A stretch of 15,328 nt of DNA from Diplocarpon mali. Lineage: Eukaryota > Ascomycota > Leotiomycetes > Helotiales > Drepanopezizaceae. The stretch spans positions 1-15,328 of the forward strand of contig JAENRP010000610.1 of the NCBI GenBank assembly GCA_024741835.1, read 5' to 3'. Position numbers and translations under genes: made by a program. This document shows positions 1 through 8,699 of the stretch, piece after piece. Each line of letters opens with the position of its first letter. The first letter of the stretch is position 1. The notes below the pieces were generated by a model. The model worked only from the letters and a program-made list of their open reading frames with translations, did no database searches and was not told where the DNA came from.

Positions 1-10
1 AAGATAGACT

Positions 11-526
11 TTATATTATTTTAAAAGTGATATTATAGAAATTAACTCTTAAGCCAGACCTATAAGTAGATTCCTTTAAAGAAAGTGCACTTTCTACCCT
101 AATATAATTAAGTAAGGATAAGGAGAATAGATAGACTCTTAAGCTAGGATTATAAGTGAAATTTATAAAAATAACTCTTAAGCTAAGATTATAAGTAGAT
201 TGTAAGGTATCTTTAAAGATGACTTCTAAGCTAGGATTATAAGTGAATTTAATAGAAATGACTCTTAGGCTAGGACTATAAATAGATTCTGCAGATTTGC
301 TAATAACGACTCTTAGGCTAAGATCGCAAGTGAAATTTATAGAAATAACTCTTAAGCTAGGACTGCGAGTAAAATTTGCGAATTTATTAGAAATAACTCT
401 TAAGCTAGGATTGCAAGTAGATCTTGCTATTTTTAAGAAATCAACTCTTAAGCTAGGACTATAAGTAGATCTTGCGGTTTTATTAAAAACGACTCTTAAG
501 CTAGGCTTATAATTAGAAAATGGCAA
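11..526 (-). other. Open frame of 171 codons across the minisatellite, doubtful gene
   Basis: The minus strand has an ATG-initiated frame of 171 codons, the longest intact frame in the window. It reads as degenerate repeats of about 13 and 16 residues built around NPSLRVISIKFT and SPSLRVDFLKIARST. All nine unit spacings are multiples of three, so the frame never shifts, and the core has stops in the other minus-strand frames but not in this one. There is no signal peptide, membrane segment or domain I recognise. I infer that the frame is most likely a by-product of the repeat register rather than an expressed protein, because the surroundings are RIP-degraded transposons and no promoter is evident. 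A small repetitive protein, or an array derived from a once-coding repeat, cannot be excluded. Confidence 0.3.
45..517. repeat. Minisatellite of ten units with alternating 39/48-bp spacing
   Basis: Ten copies of a core of about 24 bp, beginning ACTCTTAAGCTAGGA and ending near ATAAGT, start at 45, 135, 174, 222, 261, 309, 348, 396, 444 and 492. The spacings are 90, 39, 48, 39, 48, 39, 48, 48 and 48, so the array has a partial 87-bp higher-order unit (39+48). Spacers in the 48-bp units resemble GATCTTGCGGTTTTATTAAAAAC. Spacers in the 39-bp units resemble GAAATTTATAGAAATA. Most differences between cores are C/T or G/A transitions, as RIP would leave. The same core recurs in diverged form at 3625-3780, beyond the Copia pol remnant. 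The array lies where gag and protease of that Copia would be expected. Its function is unknown. Confidence 0.9.
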
Positions 527-629
527 AACCTCAAACTACTATTACTAATCCTTTTTAACTGCTAATAATAAAGTATCGACTAATAATAGGCTATTAAAAT
601 TATTAAAGGCCGAAAGCCTATTAAGGTAT

Positions 630-1560
630 TAGCTAATATATAGAAGATTCGCGCATTTAAGGCTAGAGAAATTAAAGGGCTTATATAAGGTCTTAATCTT
701 AAAACAGAAGATCTAAGTACTAAAGGATCGCCTAGTATATTAAATTTATAAGCTAATAAAACTTTAAAATCAGATGTAAACTAAGCTTAATTTATAAAAA
801 GATTTAATACTAGCGCTAATATCTATTAATACTATTAGACTATTTATAACTTTAATTAAAGGAAATAATTGGTTTTCTTAAATAGTAGATAATTCCACTT
901 AATAAATATGGACTATTTGCGCTAAAACTAAATCTAAGCTTATAGAAAAGCTAAAAATTTAAAAAGTAATAAAGGAACGCTAGACCTAGTTAAAGCTAAT
1001 AGCTATTAGGTCTGATAATATATTAAAGATTAAGGTAAAGCTTAATAAATAGGTAAAATAAGGAGTTTGCTATAAATTAATTATAATATATAAAGGTTCT
1101 TATTAAAATAGCATTGCTAAGCGAAGCATTTAATAAGCAAAGACTAACTATTACGCTCTATTATAAAATGCTAACCTACTATTAGAATTCTAGGACCTTG
1201 CGGTTAAGGCAAATGCATACTTATAAAATAAAATAGGTAGTAGATTAATAGTCAATAGCACTTGAATATTACTATATAAGGCATATTTTAAATAAAAACT
1301 AAGCCTAGACTATATTTGCGTCTTTAGAAGCGTCTGCTACTCTTATATTAGCCCGAAGTCCTAGCCTATAAGTATAAAAAGTAAGAAGCTAATAGACTAA
1401 AGTAAAGAGTATATATTTATTAAGTATATTAAATAGATAATAAAGCAATAGATAGTATATGCGCTAGATTTAAGGCAAGTAATTATATCTTTAATAGTTG
1501 AGTTTAACAAATCTCGAAATAGGAAGGAGCTATTCTTAAAGCTTTATATACTTAAAGATT
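630..1560 (+). pseudogene. Copia-1 integrase region (H2C2 zinc finger and DDE core)
   Basis: This part of the Copia-1 pol frame would have inserted the cDNA into the host chromosome. The H2C2 finger reads Y (639) and H (654), then Y (738) and Y (747), consistent with His and Cys codons lost by transitions. The first catalytic Asp (GAT at 888, in VDNST) and the second (GAT at 1014, in RSDN) are retained. The expected Glu, 35 codons after the second Asp, is AAG Lys at 1119 in the context IAKRSI where the family has AERSI. Downstream, EF*DLAVKANAYL and the SLDYICVFRSVCYSY block mark the C-terminal part of the Copia integrase core. Spacing to the Glu is one residue short of a textbook DX35E, within what I would expect of the family. 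Confidence 0.85.
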
Positions 1561-2089
1561 CGTAAGGTATACTACTCAACGGTAATACTATTAAGCTAAA
1601 CTAATAACCCCTTTCTCTTAGCTTAAGTATATCAAGTGCATTTGCTAATTAATAACCTATTAATCGCCTAAAGGCCAAATAAACCATTCCTATTATCTAT
1701 AAACTACCTAAAGTATAAAATAACTTTAATATTATTATCCCTTTAATTAAAGTACCTATAGTAAAGGATATTCTTAAAATAGGTATAAGTAATAATAAGC
1801 CTCTACTATTAGAAAGCGGTTCCTTAGATAATAAGCCTATAGAACCTATAGCTGAACCTATATCTTTAAAGAGGAATAGAGACCTAGAATTGAAAGATAC
1901 TTTAAATAAACGTAAGTCTAAGTATATCTAAGCTATAATAGCGCATAAGATCTATAAGCTTAAACTTTAATAAAGCTTTAATAAAGATAATGCGTTCATA
2001 GCCGCTAAAAGGATAATGAAAATCTCTCTTCTAAAGACGTATAATAAAGCTATTAATAATTTAAAGAATAGAGTAGTATAGAATAAGGC

Positions 2090-2860
2090 AATTTAAAAGG
2101 AGATAAGCTCTCTTATTACAAAAAGCATATAGATAGAAGAACTAATACTAAAAGATATGAACCTAGTTTTAATAAAGTGGGTCTTTATAATTAAGATATA
2201 TATAGATAGGACCTTAGAATATTATAAGGCAAGGCTTATAGCTAAGGGCTTTTCCTAATAGTATAAAGAAGACTATTTCGATATATTCGCGCTAATAGTT
2301 CGCATAAATACCCTTTGTATATTTATAGCAATAGTAGCTGCTAAGAACCTTAAATACAAATAGTATAATATTAAGAATACATTTACTAAAGTGACTATAA
2401 AGGAACGGATTTTTCTCTCCTAACCTAATAGTATTCTTATATACACTAGCCACTCTCTTTATATACTTCGCAGTATCTATAGGCTTAAATAATCAGCCTA
2501 TAATTAGAACCTCTTATATAGCTCTACTTTAATAGAAATAGGATTCGTTTAAAGCTTAGCTAACCCTTATCTATTTACTTATATTAAGTATAAAATCAAG
2601 TTGTTATTATATATTAATAACATTGCTATAGCTGCGAAAATAACTACTTAATTAGATTAGTTCTTTATAATAATTCGGAAACGTTTTAATACTAAGGATC
2701 TAAAGGGAATTTATAAGATCCTTAGTATCTATATTATAAGGAACTATTCCACTTAAGAACTCTAGTTAGACTAAGAGTAGTATATTAAGAAGATCTTAGA
2801 TTGAATAGGACTTTCTACTTATGCTCTTAACTTTAAGCTAAAGCGTACTCTAATTGAAGG
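2090..2860 (+). pseudogene. Copia-1 reverse transcriptase domain, catalytic Asp residues lost
   Basis: The domain would copy element RNA into cDNA inside the virus-like particle. It opens with NLVLIKWVFIIKIY and KARLIAKGFSQQYKEDYFD-like text (one stop read as Gln) and continues to YNIKNTFTKVTIKERIFLS, where the family has VDVKNAF. The Asp of that block is AAT at 2367. The central YVDD box is YINN at 2610-2621, with both Asp codons changed to Asn by G-to-A. LYILRSIYRLK*S corresponds to the LYGLKQA block. This is the Copia version (Pfam RVT_2 type) rather than the Gypsy version, and it is inactive as read. Confidence 0.9.
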
Positions 2861-3089
2861 AAAGTATAATAAGTTAGAGCCTACTAATGAAAATAAGTAG
2901 AAAGGAGATTTAAAGAAGTACTAATAGGATATTAAAGCAATTATATATACTATAGTATATATAAGACTAGATATCGCCTTTATTATTAAGTAACTTAGTC
3001 AGAACTTAAAGGATCTAACGATTTGATATAAGAATGCAGTTAAGCGATTTAAAAAGTACCTTCAATTGATAATTATATAAAAGGTAAGA

Positions 3090-3600
3090 TATAAACTAAT
3101 AAAATATATAAGCGTAAAGCTTAAGGTATATACTAATTCCGACTAGGCAAATATGAAAGGTTAAAAAAGTATATCTAAAAGCGTAGTAGTATAATATAGC
3201 AGACCTATATTATAAGGAAGTAGGAAGTAGAAATCAATAGCTATTATAAGCATTAAGGCCGAATATATATTAATATTATCAAATTGCAAATAAGGATTAT
3301 AAATTGCCTAAGTTTTAAAAGATATAGGTTTTACTAAGTATATTAGATAAGATAGGAACTATATTAATCTTTAAGTAGATAATATAAAGGCGATTGCACT
3401 TATAAAGAATCCATACTTATATAAGCAATCGAAATATATTAATATTACCTACTACTTTATCTGCAACCTTATTATAAAGAATAAGTTATTAATCACCTAT
3501 ATCCCAACCGATCGAATAGTAGCAAATAGATTTATAAAACTATTAAAGATAGTTGCAAAGTTTAAAGCATTTAAAGATATACTAAGGTTATAGAAGATAG
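3090..3600 (+). pseudogene. Copia-1 RNase H domain remnant
   Basis: Copia-type RNase H lies C-terminal to the RT and degrades the RNA strand of the hybrid. The first acidic position reads AAT (Asn) at 3135 in the sequence YTNSD, where the family has an Asp-containing block before WAND/WAGD. The Glu in IKAEYI is kept, and the Asp in VDNIKAIALIKNPYL is kept. The end of the domain, TYIPTDRIVANRFIKLL, matches the family's closing block (usually D.LTKPL-like, here with Asp to Asn). The frame runs out near 3600-3620 just before the first diverged minisatellite unit. Confidence 0.85.
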
Positions 3601-3624
3601 TAAGGGCTTAATAGGCTTAAGGAC

Positions 3625-3780
3625 GACTCCTAGGCCTGCCTTACAAGTTAAGTTATATAGTCTTATAAAGGAAAGTTTTTAAATCGACTCTTAGGCCTAG
3701 ACCGCGAGTCAAGTTATATAGTCTTATAAAGGAATGCTTTTAGGAAAATTGACTCCTAGTCTTACCTTATAATTAGAGTT
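3625..3780. repeat. Three diverged minisatellite units 3' of Copia-1 pol
   Basis: Cores starting ACTCCT at 3626, ACTCTT at 3687 and ACTCCT at 3752 match the core of the 45-517 array in the same orientation. Spacings here are 61 and 65 bp, and the spacers are unlike those on the left, containing AGTTATATAGTCTTATAAAG twice. The middle unit keeps more GC (GGCCTAGACCGCGAGTC) and is closest to a presumably unmutated core. The units lie between the end of the Copia-1 pol frame and the purine-rich tract preceding the LTR at 3914, so they sit in what would be the 3' untranslated part of that element. Confidence 0.85.
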
Positions 3781-3913
3781 TAATAATTTTAATAGAAGTT
3801 GCTATTAATTAATTATTTTTAATTTAAAGAGATACCTAAGAGTTAGATTAGCGCAAAAGGATAGTTATTATTTTCCTAACTATAGGTCAATCGGAGTAAG
3901 GTCTAAGTAAGGG
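3781..3913 (+). other. Copia-1 3' untranslated remnant with candidate polypurine tract
   Basis: No coding sequence is visible here. The last 20 or so bases before the LTR are purine-rich (3893-3913, containing GGAGTAAGG and AAGTAAGGG). They directly abut the LTR start, which is where plus-strand priming occurs in LTR retrotransposons. This is the main reason the LTR at 3914 is read as a 3' LTR. Confidence 0.5.
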
Positions 3914-4108
3914 TATTAAGATAGGTAATATAGCTATTACTCTAATATATTATCATATGACCCTATTACTTAGTCAGTAGGATATTAATATATATATAGC
4001 TATAGGGAAGAAAGGGGTAACCTTCCTTCCTTAACTCTTACTAATATATCGACCATCGACCTTTAGAAGCCTCCTTTACCTACTGCGCCGACTCACTTAA
4101 GCTCAATA
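3914..4108 (+). repeat. 195-bp Copia LTR, probably 3' LTR of Copia-1
   Basis: The sequence from TATTAAG to CTCAATA is 195 bp and aligns without gaps to 13332-13526. I count 13 differences, all transitions. The ancestral ends would be TGTTAAG and CTTAACA, an inverted pair with the usual TG...CA termini. To the left is a purine-rich tract. To the right (GAGCGCC) there is no primer-binding site like the one after the 13332 copy. The five bases on either side (AAGGG, GAGCG) do not form a target duplication, which argues against a solo LTR. The alternative, a 5' LTR of the Copia-2 remnant starting 1.66 kb downstream, is less likely but not excluded. Confidence 0.8.
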
Positions 4109-5772
4109 GAGCGCCTTATATTAGTCGTTCGTCGACTTTCCTAATTTAAAAGCTAGTCTATAGAAATCGGCTTAAAAGGCTATAAAAGGGGTATTTCCCT
4201 ATTTAAGCTTTATCTAATTATCTTTAGCAGTCTATCGCTTTATTTCTTTACTAACTCTATAAGCCCTTTATAAGATTTAGAATAGCTATATAGCCGTTTC
4301 GATTTATCTAATAGATCCTTTTATAAGCCGATCTCAGATTAAGCTTTAGATATCTCCTATTATTAAACTAGTAGTATATATTAAGGCGACCGATTTATTA
4401 AGGAATTTTATATAATTAACTTTTATCTTCTATTATATATCAAAGATCTAATCCTTAACTTTAATATCTCCTTTACTTAAGAAGGAGTTCGGATCTTTAA
4501 TCTTTATTAAGCGGACCTAGCGATTAGGTTTAAAGGTTCGACTCTATCCTCTAAAGTCAAAGGTATTAGAGTAAGGCTCTTATTTAATAGGCTATCTAAG
4601 CTAAGCAATAAGAGGATCTTTATAAGGATTTTCAAAGAGAGGTCGGCTTTATAAAGTAAGGGTAGCCGGCTAGCTAGCTAAGTTTATATATTATTATTCC
4701 TTTACTAAGTTCTTCTAATATGCGCTAGTCTCTTAGGTTATTCTAAGCTCTTCTTATAATTATGCAATTATAGGTACGATCGCTTCCTCTATTCTTTAAA
4801 TATAATTATAAAAACTCTAAACTACCGAATCTTATTATTTAATATATTAATAGTAGTATTTCATTAAGCGTTCCTCTACTACTAATCGATCCTTATATAT
4901 AGTAGATCTCTTACTTACCTTAGTTCGGAACCCTAGTAATATAAAGAAGTCGTCTCTCTTAGCCTTTATATTAGTATAAAAGATAGGTTAGATTAAGGCT
5001 TCTTATTTAAAGGAGGTTGATATATCTTTTATATTATATAAGGTTCATTTTAAAGAGGGTGCTAATTAAGGCTTGCTAGTAGAATCGGCTAGTATAGGAG
5101 ATTCGTTGTTTGCAGGGTTTTAAAGGGTATCCTCTTTAATTAAGAGGTTGCTCGACTCAAGAGGTACTAGCATTATTATCTTAAAGTTGATTCTCTTAGA
5201 ATAAGAGGTCCTTATATAACATTTTCGTCCTATTAAAGGCTATAGTTAGGAAATGCCTTAACTTATAGATTTTACAATTTCTTTTAAAGTCAGCCGAGAG
5301 CTACTAACTATCGATAGTTATTCTAGCTAAGTCCACTAGCTCTTCTTTCAATTCTTAAGTTCAGAAAGGGATTAAACGTCAAGGCCGTTCTTTAGGTTAT
5401 TTCTATATATTATAGGAGTCGGTTGGAAAAAGGGTCTTTAAAAGGGTACTAATCCTTTACTAAGTATATTATATCGCCTTATAAGGCTAGAAGGGGTATA
5501 AGCTTTAAATTATATAATAGTAGAAGTAAGGCATAAGTCGATAAAGTCACTAAGATCAAGGCTGCCAAATCGTATAAAATTCAAAGCTAAAGAGTATATA
5601 CAAAGTAGGAAACCTCTCCCTTAATATACCTCCTTAGCCTATGACCTAGAAAGGTCGATTTCTACCAACTACTTATATTCTGCCTACTAAAGGAAAGGTA
5701 TGACTATAAGATATTATATCTACTATATTAGTCATAGGTGCTTTAATAGTTCCTTAACACAACTGTAACAAA
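4109..5772. other. Unassigned degenerate AT-rich stretch
   Basis: I see no recognisable protein domain, RNA gene or terminal repeat in these 1.66 kb on either strand. The base composition and CpA/TpG depletion are the same as in the neighbouring elements, which suggests that it was itself repetitive when mutated. CTATAAAAGGGG at 4180-4191 resembles a TATA box. The following GTATTTCCCTATTTAAGC weakly resembles leader text of Copia-3 near 13651 (GTATAATTCCCTATTTAGC). The right edge at about 5772 is abrupt: homology to Copia-3 gag begins there and the N-terminal 35 or so gag codons are missing. Confidence 0.6.
4180..4191 (+). promoter_or_regulatory. TATA-box-like sequence
   Basis: CTATAAAAGGGG is a good match to a eukaryotic TATA box and stands out from the surrounding TTA/TAA-rich text because of the G run. 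It lies 72 bp after the Copia LTR end. No coding frame follows, so it may be a leftover of a transposon promoter or a chance match in AT-rich DNA. Confidence 0.2.
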
Positions 5773-6176
5773 GAGCAAAGGTATTAAAATAGCAATTTAA
5801 AAGACACTTATTAAATACGCAAGAATAGCCCCTTATACTCCCTCTACCGATTCGTCTACTTCTACTTCAATAGCTAATATAACTGCTAAGGATTTGCTAA
5901 ATATATTAAATAAGCTTAGCCTAAGAGCTTTAATAGATAATAACCGAGAATCCTAAAGGCAGATTTTAAATATAAAAAAGGAGAAGGAGTATAAGCTGGC
6001 CTTAGCCAAATGCAAGCTTAAGATTAATAGAGGTTTAAGTAATAAAGACTAAGATTTTATTCGAGTTTATAATAATGCAAAGATAAAATAGGATACTTTA
6101 AAGGTAAAATACTCTTAGATAACTGCCTTTAATACTTAGTATCTACTATAATAGATCACTTCATTTTAGTATAAAA
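5773..6176 (+). pseudogene. Copia-2 gag, 5' fragment split by the Gypsy element
   Basis: This fragment aligns without gaps to 14029-14432 of Copia-3 (constant offset 8256), with differences that are mostly C/T or G/A. In frame it reads NITAKDLLNILNKLSLRALIDNN and then KEKEYKLALAKCKLKINRGLS across scattered stops. Because Copia-3 carries the same text upstream of a Copia protease, this is the N-terminal half of a Copia gag (structural protein of the virus-like particle). The first 35 or so codons are missing: at 5772 the sequence changes to unrelated DNA. At 6176 it is cut by the Gypsy 5' LTR, and the continuation lies at 13059 in the same reading frame once the insertion and one target duplication are removed (6882 bp, divisible by three). 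Confidence 0.88.
6172..6176. repeat. Left 5-bp target-site duplication of the Gypsy element
   Basis: TAAAA immediately precedes the 5' LTR and is repeated as TAAAA right after the 3' LTR (13054-13058). The uninterrupted homologous site in Copia-3 (near 14428-14432) reads TAGAA, one transition away. Five bases is the usual duplication for Ty3/Gypsy integrases. Confidence 0.88.
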
Positions 6177-6431
6177 TGTTACAAATAGTACCTGCACATG
6201 CTTGCTTTCTGCCAGTTAGGCGGTGTGGTTTCAAGGGTCATATAGCTAAACGCATAGACGCTCTCCTCTTATATAAACACCTATCTCCTTTTCCTTATAT
6301 ATAGCTTTCCTTCTTTATCTTTTCTTTTAAATACAATACATATCCTTTAAAGTATAGCAACTCAACTCTGCTACCGCTTCTTATACTCTTTAAAGCTAAG
6401 CTCCCTTGCTCTCCTAAAGGCAGCTATAATA
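6177..6431 (+). repeat. Gypsy 5' LTR (255 bp)
   Basis: The LTR runs from TGTTACAAATAG to GCAGCTATAATA and matches 12799-13053 over its full length with no gaps. I count 26 differences, all transitions. This copy keeps the CG-richer base at 16 of them and the other copy at 10. It contains TATATAAA at 6270-6277, a plausible TATA box for the genomic transcript, followed by CT-rich text typical of fungal transcription starts. The intact TGTTAC start shows what the mutated 3' copy once was. Confidence 0.93.
6270..6277 (+). promoter_or_regulatory. TATA box of the Gypsy LTR promoter
   Basis: TATATAAA is preserved in both LTRs (also at 12892-12899), followed by a pyrimidine-rich segment (CTATCTCCTTTTCC). 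Position in mid-LTR fits the U3/R boundary. Assignment is by motif only. Confidence 0.45.
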
Positions 6432-7379
6432 TAAGAAAAGATCTTAAAATACCTCCTTCTACTAAGAAGCTTAGTATTTACTTCAATTTTACGCTACTAC
6501 CTTACTTGCCTTAAGTAAGTAAGGTTTACGCGTTTTATTACCATTTAGCCTTATTAACCTACCTTACGTAAGCTAATTAGATGCTTAGATCGTTTTTTTA
6601 TAATTCTTACCTTAGGAAAAGCTGGAAAACACCCTTAAATAAGTCAAATTCACCTTAGCCTTAAACTGCCTTATATAACTCGATATTATTACTAGAATCC
6701 CTATTAAAAAACCTATTAAATCGCACTTAAATCGCATTTAAATTTACCTTTTTCGCCCTTACCCCTGCGCTCTACGCTATTGCCTAAAGTTAGCACTGCC
6801 CTTAGGATATTTAGCGCTACTACCTCTTACTATATATTCTACCTCTATACCCCTTCTTCTTCCCTCCTTCTTACCTTCTTCTTTTTAGTGCAATTTAATA
6901 CGCCCCTTTCTCTATAACCTTAAGGCAAACCTCAAAGCTCCTCTTAATACTTCCTTAAACCTCCTTCGAACTTTTTATAAATATACAAATTAATAATAGG
7001 TTAAAGCGAAAGAGGCTATACTATAAGGAAAGGAGGACTAAAGCATATTAAGATTATAATCACTATTAAAGGAACTTAGACCTACCCTAGGATATACTGC
7101 AATTATACTTCACCTTCCCTTCTTAGTACCTTAGCAACGCGTATTTCCCCTTAGGAAGTATTATAAGAGGAGCGGTTTGCTCTACTTCTACCTATAATTA
7201 AGAAACCTCCTTATATACTCTATTAAAAGGCTTTAAGAATATATACGCTCTACCTATACTAATCTTCCCCCTTTTAAATAGGTTACTATTTAGCTTTAAA
7301 TCCTTTTAAAATACATTAGGCATATCTTTTAAAAGATACTATTCCCTTTTAATATAACTTAAGTAAAGTATACGCTTAT
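6432..7379 (+). other. Gypsy leader between 5' LTR and gag
   Basis: About 0.95 kb separates the LTR from the first gag-like text. It is pyrimidine-rich in places (6820-6900 is a run of CCTCT, CTTCTT and CTCCTT words) and contains no domain I recognise in any frame. The bases right after the LTR (TAAGAAAAGATC) should hold the primer-binding site, but RIP changes prevent a confident tRNA match. The length is larger than a simple leader needs, so the start of gag may lie further upstream than I place it, or an additional degraded frame may be present. Confidence 0.5.
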
Positions 7380-8640
7380 TAATACCTCTTTAAAAGCTTA
7401 GTTTCAACTTTAAACCCGCTTCCTCTCCTTTGCCTTCTTCTTCTTCCTTTAACGCGCCTAGTAGCATTGCCCTCTTTCTTTTAAATAAGGCAGATATACC
7501 TCTGCCTTCCTTAAAGCTAAAAACCAAAGGCTCCTTAGTACTAGCACCCTCTCCTATTATAGTAGAACAACCCCTCTTTATACCTGCCTAAGAAGTAGCA
7601 TTAGCCTTTATAATAGCTAGCGCTATAGCAACCGCTCTTTAAGAGCAAGCTTTAGAAGCCTCTACCTCTGCTCTTATTCCTTCTGCTACTCCTTTTACCT
7701 TCTTAACCCTTACTCGCTTTTCTATTAAAGAGGCTAAAGCCGGCCGAGTTTAATAAGCCCTTACTATAGATCTCCTTCTACCGCCTAATTACTACCTTCT
7801 TATCCTTAACCCTTTTATCAAAGCTATAGAGCGCATTAAGTACCCTTGCGTTTACTTCTTTAACTATTAGGGCAAGATCTTATATAATACTTAAAAGATA
7901 AAGATAAAGCTATTTATTAAAGAGTACTTTAGCAACTTCTTAAATAATAAGGTATAAATTAAAGCCTACTTTAAGTGCTTAAAAGGAGAGGCTTAAACCC
8001 TTATCTTATAATATATAAACCTTGCTTTTACCTCTACCTTTAAAGGTATAGCTAACGTCCTTTAAGTGCTAGATTAGCGCTTCTTTAACTATAATTATAT
8101 ATAAATAGCTAAGGCTAAGTATAACCGTTTGATTATAACTACTTTAATATTATATAATAAATTTAAATTAAAGTTCACTTCCTTAGCTATTATAAAGAAG
8201 ATTAACGCCTCTTATTAATTTAATAATATACTTAAGAAGATCTCCCCCTCTTTAAAAAATAAGGTAAAGATAAAGAAGTATAGGATAAACTCTAACTATT
8301 CTACCTTAAACGAGTTCTTAATAGTTATAGATTAGAAGGCTTATAATATCCAAATAGAAGAAGCCTCTATAGCTTGCAAAAGCGCTTTAGCAGTTGCCTT
8401 TTCGCCTTTTATAAGCAAAGCTTTAAGAATCCTGAAAAAGGAGACCTAAAGGCCTACTTTACTAGCTCCTGCGCCTTGCTCCCCCTTCCTAGTACTACTA
8501 GCATCTCCAGCCTCTTTTAGCAAAGCTTACTATAACTATAGGAAGGTTAGACACTTCTTTAAAGACTATACCTAGCCGCTTAAGGCGGCCGTCTTAAAGA
8601 TCGACCTTAATAGTAACCCACTTTTAGGAAACTATTAAGC
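7380..8640 (+). pseudogene. Gypsy gag remnant (capsid and CCHC zinc knuckle)
   Basis: The frame with codons at positions 2 mod 3 reads a Ser/Pro/Ala-rich N-terminus (KPASSPLPSSSSFNAPSS from about 7420), then a capsid-like part. Around 7890-8100 are KIKLFIKEYFSNFLNNKV and IKAYFKCLKGEA, with FNYNYI and AKAKYNRL further on, resembling the retrotransposon gag domain that assembles the particle shell. A nucleocapsid knuckle follows at 8528-8569 with exact CX2CX4HX4C spacing, but all three Cys codons read Tyr (TAC 8528, TAT 8537, TAT 8567). Stops occur throughout, mostly TAA/TAG from CAA, CAG or TGG. The start is approximate because no ATG can be trusted. Gag is in a different frame from pol. Confidence 0.85.
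8528..8569 (+). other. Degraded CCHC zinc knuckle
   Basis: The codons read YYNYRKVRHFFKDY, which is CX2CX4HX4C with Tyr at each Cys position and His kept (CAC at 8552). TGC/TGT to TAC/TAT on the coding strand is a G-to-A change, the expected mark of RIP on the other strand. Knuckles of this type bind genomic RNA during packaging. Confidence 0.85.
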
Positions 8641-8699
8641 TATAGAAAAGACTCCTTTTATAGTATAGGCTACGATTTATAAAGAGATTTAGGGTTTGA

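Larger units (their letters stand above)
540..3610 (+). pseudogene. Copia-1: Ty1/Copia pol remnant (pre-integrase, integrase, RT, RNase H)
   Basis: One frame (codons starting at multiples of three) reads through many TAA/TAG stops as a Copia polyprotein without net frameshift. The order integrase, then RT, then RNase H is diagnostic of Ty1/Copia. Visible blocks are GAG-pre-integrase (YRRFAHLRLEKLKGL near 639), the integrase core (VDNST, RSDN, EF*DLAVKANAYL), RT (KWVFIIKIY, KARLIAKGFS, then YINNIAIAA at 2610) and RNase H (SISKSVVVQ, IKAEYI, VDNIKAIALIKNPYL). Gag and protease are absent: the frame starts beside the minisatellite. The zinc-binding CX2C of the pre-integrase domain reads YX2Y (738, 747). 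The integrase Glu is Lys at 1119, and the RT Asp residues are Asn at 2367 and in YINN. It is a dead copy that cannot encode active enzymes. Confidence 0.93.

Noticed and set aside
45..517. CRISPR-like array
   Set aside because: Repeats vary by many transitions, spacers recur in two types and are not unique, and the context is fungal transposon DNA, so it is a minisatellite.
3914..4108. Reading this as a MITE or a solo LTR
   Set aside because: It has the same length and ends as the LTR of Copia-3, lacks flanking duplications and follows a purine-rich tract, so an LTR closing Copia-1 fits better.
6820..6900. Pyrimidine-rich tract as splice signal or microsatellite
   Set aside because: It is irregular, has no clear branch and acceptor context, and lies in the Gypsy leader, so no specific role can be supported.
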